A stretch of 64,000 nt of DNA from Labia minor (GCA_963082975.1 OY720344.1:78852053-78916052); one strand, 5' to 3'. Shown: positions 35,924 through 45,228, counted from the first letter of the stretch. Numbers and translations are program-made. Notes: generated by a model not told the origin, from the letters alone.

Positions 35924-36486
35924 TTCACACCAAATTTCACATGTGGAGATTTTTACATATCTCCACGAATCATGCATTTTCTAAACAGAAAAAAGTATTT
36001 TTAGCATGATGTCTGTCCGTCCGTCTGTCCGTCCGTCCGTCCGTATAGATGTGTACAGCCTGAACGGCTCAACCGATTTTGATGAAATTTGGTATATTTA
36101 CTTAATTCATCAGTGGGATGAATTGATCAACTTTTGGTGTATATCCGGAAACCGGAAGTGGTAGTATTAGCGATCGACGATAGGAAGGAAAGGGTTATTT
36201 TCACACCAAATTTCACATGAGGAGATTTTTTTATATATCACCACCAATCATGCACTTTGTATTGGTTTTATCCTCGAGAAAAATCATATTTATTAGTTTT
36301 TACTTGATTTAAAATTATATGACGTCATCCAGCCATTCATGACGTCACAGCCTGCTCTTACATATATATTATAAATAAAATAAAATTAAAAATATTTGTT
36401 ATATTCATATTTGTTTTTTATTACATTAATAGATATAATAAAATTATTTGAAATTGTTTCTGTAGCTGGAAATTAATTTTTCAAAC

Positions 36487-36491
36487 CGTCG
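36487..36491. repeat. Target-site duplication CGTCG, left
   Basis: Perfect 5-bp duplication with 40139-40143. GC-rich 5-bp duplications are characteristic of Transib and of RAG-mediated transposition. Confidence 0.95.
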
Positions 36492-36529
36492 CACAGTGGT
36501 CTGAAACACCAAAAAAGCTGGCCAAAAAT
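36492..36529 (+). repeat. Transib left terminal inverted repeat with RSS-type heptamer
   Basis: It starts with CACAGTG, identical to the consensus heptamer of V(D)J recombination signals. A 12-bp stretch (GTCTGAAACACC) and then A-rich AAAAAAGCT follow, in the place of a 12-RSS nonamer. Mirrored at 40101-40138. Confidence 0.95.
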
Positions 36530-37051
36530 GTAGATGTTGGTGAAACAGCTTGAAATTTTGTAGGCAATAGTTTTGAGAGTCAGGAAATTTAAATTTGACA
36601 AAAAAAATGGCGAATTCAAAATGGCGGACAGATTTTTAGAAAAGTGACGTCAGATTCGCAATTGTATGTTCTCTGGGATTTTTTGAGCCGAAAATTTCGA
36701 AATTGAAGTTAGATTGTACGAAAAAAAATGATAAATTTCAAATGATGTGTTGATTTTTCAAAAAATGACGTCATGCAGAGAAAATCCGTAAAGCTCACAA
36801 CCATCGAAACTTAGGGGTTTTCATGTTAAGATATTGAAATTAGATGATTTTCTCGATAGTAAAAATATGCCAATTGTGAGTGATGGACTCACTTCAAGAG
36901 AAAGTGCATTTCTGAAAAATATTTTATTATCAGTAAGACAAATAACTAACAGTTACATTTTGGTAAGTACCGTGTTTTATTTCATTTTTATCATTTCGGT
37001 CGTGTTGCAAAAATATATTCTTCTTTTTTATGAAGCTTTATGAATTCACTG

Positions 37052-38869
37052 TTACATTTCATCAGTGCAAGGTGATTCTGGGTCAACATCTTCAATTGTT
37101 GGTGAACAGGCTTGGGACGACATTAGCAATTTGAGTACTTTCGGACTGAGAGGTTCACTTGTTTTCGGCCGCATTTTTTTGAAACTGGATATCACTGGAT
37201 CCGAAGATACCAGTAGCCTTTTGAAAACATCCTCCATTGTTTTTTCACGTGAACATTTCCTTGTATGTTTTTCACGATAATTTCTGATATCCTTGTTCCT
37301 GGCCTCCTGGGCATCTTCGGATAGTTGTCCGATTGGCAAAACAAGAGCATCGATGATTGCATACCCATGAAGTAAAACAATATGCACGGAAGTAGGCATG
37401 GGATACCATTCGTATAAAAGAACATATCTCTCGGCAATTCCCAAGCAAAACTCTTGAAATTTTGGAATATTCACATCGAAGCCGCACGACATCGTTTGCA
37501 AGACAATTTTACAACTCTCCATGATTTCCTCGTCTACTTTTAATATTTTGGCACTTATTGAAACATCCCGGAAAAAACGTAGAGCAGTGTTTCCCTCATT
37601 GGTTGTTCCAGCTCCTGCTTTTGGAATGTCTATGTGCAAACCAAGCTCTTTTTGAAATTTATCTTGAATTTCAAGTTTGCGGGCTGCGACTTTCGCCTTC
37701 ATTTCAACTGAACGTGCCTGCCATTTTTTTTCGCCCTCACTTTCAATGTCTTTATAGGCAAGATGCAAAAACCACTCCATAAATCGGATCCAGGCATGCA
37801 GAGAGCCAATGCCAAATCGAAAATTTTTTTCGTCTACCTCTTTATTGAGAATGAAATCTAAATTGTTGAAATCTTTCGGCGTTGCTTTGCAAATGTAGCA
37901 TCTCATGGCAGGCGAAGTTCCCGTTATAGCGTTTTTCACTTTTCCATCAATCATCGTAAAAGCCAACTGGTAATCTACTTTTATATTGTGTGACGACAAA
38001 ACTGTATTGAATGGCACAAGATTTTCAATCTGTTTTTCGACATATTCTTTTTCAGCCAGAGTGGATTGAACAGTTTCCTTGAGAAATTGGAGTCTCAATG
38101 GCCGGCAAAAACGTGTGGACGAAGGCTTTAAATTGTTCCAAATCAAACAGATATCTTCATTGCCATTTTTTACGAATAATCGCAAAGGAACAACTGATGT
38201 GAAAAAAACGTGAGCATCTGAACTACTGTCATCATGAAATTTTTGTTTGTACTCATCACCAGATGTGCCGTCGCAACCCCATTTCAGAAACAGGGTCAAA
38301 TTGCTGGTTACTTTTGGGTTCAGTGATTCAATAACTTCCTTTTGAGACAATAATAACCTACTTATAGTGTGGTCTAGCAGGGATTGCAATGGGATTTCCG
38401 CACTTGTTTCAGAAATTATCATTTCCGACGTTGGAGGGTAACAACGACTCTTAGCTTCCAAGATTTTTTCATAAGCTGGATAAACAGAGTCGCGACGGTT
38501 TTCATTCGTCATCGATCTTACCAACAAATATGTCTCTTTTGTCATCTTGCCCGTAATAATTAAATATAAAGCAGAGTCAGCAGATATCTCTTTCAGAGGC
38601 TCGTTCAAAGAAACTCTGTAAGCGGCCTGATATTTTCTAGCCCTCCGTGGAGATTTTAACGTCACCTCTTTTAGAATAGTTGACGCTTGTGGGGCTCCAG
38701 ATGCACGCAAACTCATTTGTGTGGCGTACGCTAACTCAGAGGTCGTGTATGAAGATCGCAAGAACTCGGTCTTCCTTCTTTTGCTCCTTTCACTGCAGGT
38801 TTCGAAGTCCGATGAATGGCGACCGCGACTTGTTGATGGTTGATCGTTTGTTGATTTTTCTCGTTGTAT
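37052..38869 (-). CDS. Transib transposase, exon 3 (catalytic core)
   Basis: Encodes residues 99-703 of a predicted 703-residue Transib transposase, the DDE enzyme family from which vertebrate RAG1 derives. It cuts at the terminal repeats through a hairpin mechanism in the nucleus. Visible landmarks: GCDGTSGDEYKQKF (catalytic D298), SSTRFCRPLRLQF, MIDGKV (D406), CYIC zinc cysteines C422/C425, SLHAWIRFMEWFLH, NEGNTALRFF, SVHIVLLHGY with zinc histidines H594/H599, and LPIGQLSEDAQEARNK (E616). Then HTRKCSREKTMEDVFKRLL. The D-to-D distance is 108, the same as D600-D708 of RAG1, and the Cys and His spacings (3 and 5) also match RAG1. The acceptor is ATTTTCAG before 38869 in phase 0; the stop is at 37052. 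Length and motif order fit an intact enzyme. Confidence 0.95.
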   Translation of the reverse strand: MQREKSTNDQPSTSRGRHSSDFETCSERSKRRKTEFLRSSYTTSELAYATQMSLRASGAPQASTILKEVTLKSPRRARKYQAAYRVSLNEPLKEISADSALYLIITGKMTKETYLLVRSMTNENRRDSVYPAYEKILEAKSRCYPPTSEMIISETSAEIPLQSLLDHTISRLLLSQKEVIESLNPKVTSNLTLFLKWGCDGTSGDEYKQKFHDDSSSDAHVFFTSVVPLRLFVKNGNEDICLIWNNLKPSSTRFCRPLRLQFLKETVQSTLAEKEYVEKQIENLVPFNTVLSSHNIKVDYQLAFTMIDGKVKNAITGTSPAMRCYICKATPKDFNNLDFILNKEVDEKNFRFGIGSLHAWIRFMEWFLHLAYKDIESEGEKKWQARSVEMKAKVAARKLEIQDKFQKELGLHIDIPKAGAGTTNEGNTALRFFRDVSISAKILKVDEEIMESCKIVLQTMSCGFDVNIPKFQEFCLGIAERYVLLYEWYPMPTSVHIVLLHGYAIIDALVLPIGQLSEDAQEARNKDIRNYREKHTRKCSREKTMEDVFKRLLVSSDPVISSFKKMRPKTSEPLSPKVLKLLMSSQACSPTIEDVDPESPCTDEM

Positions 38870-39145
38870 CTGAAAATTGAGGTACAAATTTTATAACACT
38901 TGTTTTGGAAAAAATTGTATAATTTGATTGAAAAAAACTGTAAAAGAATGAAAGAATGTACTGTAATTTCACGAAATTTCGAACAAGTTAGTAAAGTACT
39001 CAAGTTTCAGCCTTGATGCGCGCTTGTGTAATAAATAATCATAAAATGTAGAAAAAAAATCGTGATGACTTGCAACGAAAAAGAATTTTGGATAAAACTC
39101 TAAATATTGATTTGTTTTATTCAACGCCACATGTATAATACTCAC

Positions 39146-39420
39146 TGCAATATTAATACTTGAATTCAGCCACTTCTCGTTCTTTTTTAGAAATCTATCT
39201 AAAAATCTGTGAGATTCCTTCCATTTAATTTCAAACTGCGAAAGTAAATTTTTCAGTTTTTGTCTTTCATCTGAATCTATTGAAGCTGACTCGATTTTCT
39301 TAGTGGAAAATAATTTCTTTTCCAAAATTGCAATTTTCTCATCCTGGCTTGACTTCGAAAACTCTCTTAGTGTCTCGAAAATTTCTTTCCGAGTACACTG
39401 TATTACGGTAGGCTGTGACT
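39146..39420 (-). CDS. Transib transposase, exon 2 (N-terminal region)
   Basis: Encodes residues 7-98, starting ESQPTVIQCTRKEIF. It is rich in Lys/Glu and predicted helical (LREFSKSSQDEKIAILEKKL, KLKNLLSQFEIKWKES). The acceptor is TTTTTTTTCAG before 39420 (phase 1 entry) and the donor is ATTGCA|GTGAGT after 39146 (phase 0). Phases match exon 1 and exon 3 exactly. No known N-terminal domain is recognisable; Transib proteins lack the RAG1 RING region. Confidence 0.85.
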
Positions 39421-39850
39421 CTGAAAAAAAAATGCACATTTACACATAATGAGAGTCACATGAATTCGAAGGAGAACAACTATATTATGCATCTAAAATA
39501 GGCGACGGAATTCGAGAAAAGGTGAGCTGTTACATTGATTTTACTTCAAATATCTTTCCTTCTTTTGAAAAGTGACAGGTGCACCTTAACGAGATATTAA
39601 TCAAAAAATTCATAGGAACAAATGGGGCAAAAAGGAGCAATTTTTTCTTCATGATTCTTTATCTATAGACCTTTATCTTTATGTTTCAAATGAGATTGTC
39701 ACCAATGGTCACCAATGTAAAAAATGCGGAATGTTTTTTGAAAAGTTTTTCGTCAGGTTACATTTTCTGACACAAGCGGTTTAAATCAGCCAATATCAAT
39801 ATAATACATGCATTTCTAGCAAACAAAATAAAAAAAGTCCATGTACGTAC

Positions 39851-39869
39851 CTCCAGCAACAGTTTCCAT
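39851..39869 (-). CDS. Transib transposase, exon 1 (start codon)
   Basis: A 19-nt coding exon giving METVAG plus one base. The donor is GGAG|GTACGT (phase 1), which joins the two bases AG at 39420 to make Glu7. It is the only upstream ATG I found with a strong donor in the needed phase, 269 bp inside the right terminus. The exon is so short that RNA evidence is needed; the phase fit and the near-consensus donor are good support. Confidence 0.75.
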
Positions 39870-40100
39870 GTCGCAAGTTGCAAATGAAACTTTTCTATGA
39901 AACGAAACACCAATTTTGACTGAGCTCGAATTTCAGACGTTTTGGGAAATCTCTGGAGAAAGTAAAAACAGTTGACTTTGAGATGTTCGGAAAACTCGTA
40001 GAGTCATGGTAGTGCTCTACTTTTTCAGCTTTTCGTACATAAATATGTCTTCAACAAAATACCATAAACGACATGCAAAAAAAAATTTTTTCAATTTTCG

Positions 40101-40138
40101 ATTTTTGGCCAGCTTTTTTGGCGTTTCAGACCACTGTG
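40101..40138 (-). repeat. Transib right terminal inverted repeat with RSS-type heptamer
   Basis: Read inward, it is CACAGTG, then GTCTGAAACGCC, then AAAAAAGCT. It is identical to the left repeat except for one A/G change at position 17. Confidence 0.95.
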
Positions 40139-40143
40139 CGTCG
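40139..40143. repeat. Target-site duplication CGTCG, right
   Basis: Identical to 36487-36491. Confidence 0.95.
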
Positions 40144-40457
40144 GTCGGTTCGGACCTGGCCACAGGTCAACTTATTTTTTTCTTATTCTTGTTTTTATTT
40201 TATAGTTTCACAAAATAAGATATACCTTATAGTTAAAAATAATTTCTATCTATGTTAATAAACAAAATTATCGAATTGGGGAATCCATAAATTCAAAAAT
40301 GATTTTAAAAAAAATTAGAGGATATAATACGAGGTGTGGCTATTAATTAACGAGACTGCTTACAAAAAATGGTTTAATTAAAAAAATTATGGTACAATCG
40401 AACTTTCCCCCTCAATATACTCCCCTCCACTCGCCACACACCGCTTCATCCTTTTTT

Positions 40458-41090
40458 ACCGACCGACGATAGTAAGGGAGGTATTGTTTTCACACCAAAT
40501 TTCACATGTGGAGATTTTTACATATCTCCACGAATCATGCATTTTCTTAACAGAAAAAAGTATTTTTAGCATGATGTCTGTCCGTCCGTCCGTATAGATG
40601 TGTACAGCCTGAACGGCTTAACGGATTTTGATGAAATTTGGTATATTTACTTAATGCATCAGTGGGATGAATTGATCAACTTTTGGTGCAAATCCGGAAA
40701 CCGGAAGTGGTAGTATTATCGATCGACGATAAGAAGGGAAGAGTTATTTTCGCACCAAATTTCACATAAGGAGATTTTTTTACATATCACCACGAATGTA
40801 TTGGTTTTATCCTCGGGAAAAATCATCTTCATTATGTTTTTCTTAATTTAAAATTATATGACGTCACCCAGCTCTTCATGACGTCACAGCCTCGGGTAAC
40901 GCCGGCAACGCCGGCTACTTCAGCTATATATTATAAATAAAATAAAATTAAAAATATTTATGTTATATCCATATCTGTTTTTTATTACATTAATAGATAT
41001 ATTAAAATTATTTGAAATTGTTTCTGTAGCTGGAAATTAATTTATTTCAAACAGTCGGTCGGTTCGGACCTGGCCACAGGTCAACTTATT
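40458..41090 (+). repeat. R1 repeat, full copy nested in mariner
   Basis: It starts ACCGACCGACGATAGTAAGG after a run of six T and ends AACTTATT. The mariner reading frame is cut right at the FEQWK/RMKRCVASGGEY boundary, so the insertion point falls within a T-run of the target. Small differences include TAACGCCGGCAACGCCGGC-like sequence near 40897. Confidence 0.88.
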
Positions 41091-41480
41091 TCCACTGCTC
41101 AAAGCAGTGTTCGAAGTCGTTTTTTGTTAGGCCTTTCAGAATCTCCGCCGTTTTTATTTTCACCTCTTCTATCGACTCGAATCGGATTCCCTTTAGTGCG
41201 GACTTGATTATCGGAAACAGGTAGAAGTCGCAGGGTGCTAGATCAGGGGAGTAAGGAGTGTGTTCCAGCACTGGAGTTGAAATGGAAACAGGACGGCCCG
41301 GACGCTGATCATCTTTGGTGCTCTCTCGACTCTCAGAAAATTTTTTGTGCCACTCAAAAACACACACACGTGATAAAGAACTTTACCGTAAGCCTCTTTT
41401 AATAATTTATAGCACTCGGTCGGGGTTGATACGTTGTTCGTGTTTTTCGTCACACATCGTTTTCGGCGTAGGAACAAAAA
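41091..41480 (-). pseudogene. mariner transposase, internally deleted and frameshifted
   Basis: On the minus strand, ECYKLLKEAYG (one frame) and then CVFEWHKKFSESRESTKDDQ and RPGRPVSIST (next frame) give the N-terminal DNA-binding region. This is fused in frame to YSPDLAPCDFYLFPIIKSAL, KGIRFESIEEVK and DFEHCFEQWK, the C-terminal region with the third catalytic Asp (CDF). The block with the first two catalytic Asp residues is missing. The last residues (RMKRCVASGGEYIEG) lie beyond the R1 insertion, near 40457-40400. It is inactive. Confidence 0.9.
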
Positions 41481-42021
41481 CACGTTTTAAACCACTACAG
41501 AAAAAAAAACTACTTCACCGCCAAAAATGTGTTCTCGTGCTGGAATAGTAGACCCTTCCAGCTGTACAACGGCGCATTAGGTTCCCGCCTACCCTCTCCT
41601 GGAGGCCTTCTGCGCGCGGAGTCTCGTTATTTAATAGCCACACCTCGTACAAGACCTTTTCTTATTACGCGATTGCTACTTCAAATATAATTAAAACGTA
41701 AATTAATAATTAATAAGTAATAAAAAAATACTACAAATATAAATAGAGAAGTTTTCATAACGGGAAATTGCAATGCATCTCTACTTAATCAAACAGTCCG
41801 AAATGGTCAGAAAAGGTGACTTGAATGTAAGACTATAAGAGTTTGAAATTGGTAAACCGGGACACCAATGACGGTGGGGGGGAGCAACAAAAATGTTCAT
41901 AAAAAGTAAAAATAGTATCATTATATATTTTTTAAATATCGGCATAAATACAATTTAAAAACAAAATAAAAAATATATAATATTATTTTATTCTTTGGCA
42001 AAGTTCTCATTTGAGTGAATT

Positions 42022-42300
42022 TTTTGAATCTCGCCAGAAATAGTATTGCGATCACGAAAATTTTCGATGTCGAGATTTTAATGTTTTTGTACGTTTTGAA
42101 GGTTCCTGAATCATTTTCACTAAGGTTGAGAAAAATGTCTGTGTGTATGGGTGTATGTAGACAAGATTATGCAAAAACGGTTTGAGCTGCAATAATAAAT
42201 AATAATATTGGTACACGGGCATTATTCAAAATTTGTAGTTTTCTATCAACTTTTGAGAAATGTAACTCATTCAGAAGGGGACCATTACCTACCACGTTTT
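42022..42300 (+). repeat. R2 repeat, copy 4
   Basis: It has AGTATTGCGATCACGAAAAT, CATTTTCACTAAGGTTGAGA, GTAGACAAGATTATGCAAAA and TTGGTACACGGGCATTATTC. It is truncated at the far end; CAGAAGGGGACCATTACCTA marks the stop of similarity with copy 1. Confidence 0.65.
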
Positions 42301-42607
42301 CATTTTTTTTTTCCTCTAAACTGACCGTAAAAATAAAGATATGTTATTTTTGGCAGTTTAAAAAAAATTAAAAATATTAATAAAATTTATCAAAATAATA
42401 AGTTGAAAAGATTTCCAATTATTTTTATTTATTTATTGTAAATTTTTCAATGTAACCATGGTAACCATAAATAGACTTTTACCAAAATATTACTATTTAA
42501 ATCAATTTTGGATAAATTAATTTTGGATTTAACTACACTAAAACCTTCCCTGGGAGGCCCACAACAATCCCTGAAAGTTTCATCGCAATCGGGCGGGTAG
42601 TTTTTGA

Positions 42608-42660
42608 GTATTTGACAGACACACAGACAGACAGACAGACAGACACATATATATATATTC
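42608..42660. repeat. CAGA/CACATA microsatellite
   Basis: (ACAG)n merges into CACATATATATAT. Another (AT)n run is at 42730-42748. The neighbouring CTCGTGAAGCTGGTGCGCAT and CGCAGTCCCACGACTGCCAA block (42770-42830) recurs inverted near 59262-59345. Confidence 0.7.
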
Positions 42661-43329
42661 ATACACATCGTATTTTTAATATTTTTGTAATAATAATCAG
42701 TTTGCTGAAAAAAATAATTATGAATTTTATATATATATATATATATACGTATATAAATTTCATTTTTCTCGTGAAGCTGGTGCGCATTCCGTCTGCTTTC
42801 AAATTTCTTACGCAGTCCCACGACTGCCAATTCGACTTTTTTTTTTTAAATAAAACTAAATGGGAAATGAGAATGAGTGGTCTAAGGATAGTAGATATTA
42901 AAAGAAATAATGTAAAAGAATTGAGAAAAAGAAAAACTCTCTCTACCTGGATGAAGGTGACTAAGTTACTCGAGGAATGTTGTTGCGACCAAGAACTTCG
43001 AATTAGTAAATAACCCATATATCTATTTTCTTTCTATATCGTCATGAACCATCTTTTATATTCATTATATAATACCAGAAAAATAATTTTTATATTTTAA
43101 TTTAGCACTAGTTGAAACATTTTAATAAGTTATGTAAACTAAAATGAAAACAATATTATATTTTAATTAAAACTTGAGAGATGTTTTTTGATATATTTGT
43201 TTTACTTTTATTAAGTTTTATATTTTTTAAATTAATAAATTCTACCAATTATTGATGAAATGAGCTTTATATAAAAGTAAAAAACAAAAAGTGTTATTTT
43301 TCATATTTATTGTATTCAATTGAAATAAC

Positions 43330-43760
43330 TTCCAAGCACCTTTTTGCAAACGATTGGGCAAGCCATATAGGCCTTTAACACGGCTTATAGCCCTTATTAC
43401 GACCCGAAAGGGAAATAATTTGGAACTAGAAGCTGTTGGGAGGGGATTTAAAGATAACTAGCCAATGGAAAGTTATCTTAGATTGGAATGACCGTGATAT
43501 GGAAGGAAAATAAGGATAGGTATATAAAAGAGTAAGTCGCCAGTCGTATTTTGTTCAGAACACGACAAAACTGTATTGAAATTAATTAATGAAATATAAA
43601 AAGGGGTGTGCCTAATGGAAAAGCGAAAATCGGATCTTGTTAACTCAACAAAGATGCTTTAGGTACCTTTAAATCGAAATTATTCCCTTCTAAATTTCTG
43701 GAAAGAAACAATGAAATAAAAAGATGGATTGATTAAATAAAACAGAATGTTTTATGCAAC
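43330..43760 (+). promoter_or_regulatory. Possible LTR or promoter fragment
   Basis: A GC-richer stretch with TATAAAAG (43523-43530), an initiator-like TTCAGAA about 30 bp on (43552-43558), and an AATAAA at about 43716. It has no coding frame. An LTR fragment is the best guess; the ends were not found. Confidence 0.25.
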
Positions 43761-45088
43761 TGAATATAGAATTTAATAAATGAACAAATAACAATGCTTA
43801 AAATTAAAATTTTAGATATAATATAAAGTTAAAGATTTTTTGATATTAAGCTGATATCAAATGAGACAAATTGTTAAAAATTAAATATAATTATATCAAC
43901 AGTATTGAATATAATTATAATGAGAAAATTAAATATGATTTTACAAACGTAAAAATAACAAACAATTGTTCTGGATAATAATTAATTAATAGTTATATAA
44001 AGAATTAATTGGATAAATTAATAAATTATAATGAAAACTGTTTGTAAATACAAACAGTATATATATCAATCCAATTGGTAAATTATGAATGAATATAGAA
44101 TTTCCGAAAGGATTACCCAAAAATGGAAATATAAAAATAATTAGTATAAAGAAAAGATTTATACAATACCAAATTGGGTGATAAAAATAAATATATATCC
44201 TGCAAGCCTGTTAGAATCAGAAGCAACCCGACATGAGTACTTTCTTCGAAGAAACATATGGCAAGCAAGCTACTAGCGAGGCGTTGTGTGTTGCATGAAG
44301 GTTTTTCCAGAAGTGGGGTTGTAGTGAAGCCGAGTTGGCTTACCCACGCTATGTCCAACATGCCAAGTCAAAAGAGCTTCTTGACATTTGGAATTATAAA
44401 CTATTTAATTATAAAACCAAGTGAACAGGTAACAAAAAAGGTTCCCTTGATTTTATAAATATTAAATATAAATACTTATACAATTAATACAAAGAAATTA
44501 AAAATATTTACAAACATCAAAACTATGTTTCAAAAGGGGGGAAATTCAAAAATTTATTTCTACTAATTAAAAAATGCAAGGCGCTTGCGCCGACAGCCTT
44601 TATGAAAAAATCTTAATTTTTAGGGTAAGAAATAAATTAAAAGTTTTTAATATTATTTTGATTAAAAATTAAATTAAAATTAAATTTTAAAAATTAATGA
44701 TAATTTTGAAATATCTGGAGAATATGTAGGATGCGGTTGAGATCAATTGAAGCCTTTTAAGGTCGTGCATTATCATGTATCAATATTACTTTTTACCTTT
44801 TACTTTTATACTAATTTAGATCCAAGATTACGAATATTGTGTATGGATAAGATTTCATAGTCATTTTTAATCAAGATGAGTCAGAAGTCTTCTTCAAAGC
44901 TCGTTAACAACACTCACATTACCAGACCAAAATTTTTGGAACAAATATAGAGATTTTCATTAGTGGATCGATTTATGAATATGGAATTAATGGTCCACTA
45001 CACTCTTACAAAAATAAAATTTAAAAAAAAAACTCTTTTCTTTTTAATAATAAAATAAATAAGTTAATTTTTCTTTACTATTTTTTAG
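43761..45088. other. End of the large receptor intron, no supported gene
   Basis: The GC-richer patch 44235-44385 gives only short frames without recognisable motifs. The polypyrimidine tract TTCTTTACTATTTTTTAG before 45089 is the receptor's last acceptor. Confidence 0.45.
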
Positions 45089-45228
45089 GATGGATCAACT
45101 CAGCCATCAATCCATTCATCTATTCCTTCTACAGTCCCGATTTCCGGATCGCATTTTGGCGACTGACACTACGCCACTGCCGCTGCACGAGACCTCCTAT
45201 GGATCCGTCAGCCAGTTCCCAACATTAA
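45089..45228 (+). CDS. Biogenic-amine GPCR, last exon (TM7 and C-terminus)
   Basis: The acceptor is CTATTTTTTAG at 45088. The exon enters in phase 1, so the split Gly codon of TWLG|WINS is restored. It encodes GWINSAINPFIYSFYSPDFR with the TM7 NPxxY motif (NPFIY), then helix 8 (IAFWRLTLRHCRC, with cysteines suited to palmitoylation) and a short tail ending at TAA (45226-45228). The summed length of the six exons is 1107 nt, an exact multiple of three. The very short C-terminal tail is usual for insect octopamine/tyramine-type receptors. Confidence 0.93.

Larger units (their letters stand above)
36492..40138 (-). mobile_element. Complete Transib (RAG1-family) DNA transposon, 3647 bp
   Basis: Both ends, both target duplications and a full-length transposase gene are present. 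The 38-bp terminal inverted repeats (36492-36529 and 40101-40138) differ at one position and begin CACAGTGGTCTGAAAC. The flanking duplication is CGTCG. One gene on the minus strand fills the interior (exons 39869-39851, 39420-39146 and 38869-37052). The element sits in an R1 repeat and nothing is nested inside it, so it is among the youngest insertions in the window. No frameshift or stop was seen in the coding exons, so it may be recently active or still autonomous. Activity itself is not shown by sequence. Confidence 0.95.
35924..40176 (+). repeat. R1 repeat, 5'-shortened tandem copy, split by the Transib element
   Basis: It begins directly after the preceding copy at TTCACACCAAATTTCACATG, so it lacks about the first 27 bp. 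It runs to CAAACCGTCG at 36491 and resumes with CGTCGGTCGGTTCGGACCTG at 40139, ending near 40176. Removing 36492-40143 (the element plus one CGTCG) restores the exact R1 3' end seen at 2813-2848. The microsatellite is long here (CCGT/CTGT units, about 36014-36046). Confidence 0.9.
40330..41647 (-). mobile_element. Defective mariner element interrupted by R1
   Basis: The terminal inverted repeats CGAGGTGTGGCTATTAATTA (40330) and TAATAGCCACACCTCG (ending 41647) continue with CGAGACT on both sides and are flanked by TA (40328-40329 and 41648-41649), the mariner target. The total span looks like a normal 1.3-kb mariner only by coincidence: about 630 bp is a nested R1 copy, and the transposase has lost its middle. 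Confidence 0.9.

Noticed and set aside
36492-40138. Domesticated RAG1-like host gene rather than a transposon
   Set aside because: Intact termini, a perfect target duplication and insertion into a repeat show a mobile element.
44258-44458. 66-codon frame in a GC-richer patch
   Set aside because: No recognised motif, splice context or repeat support.
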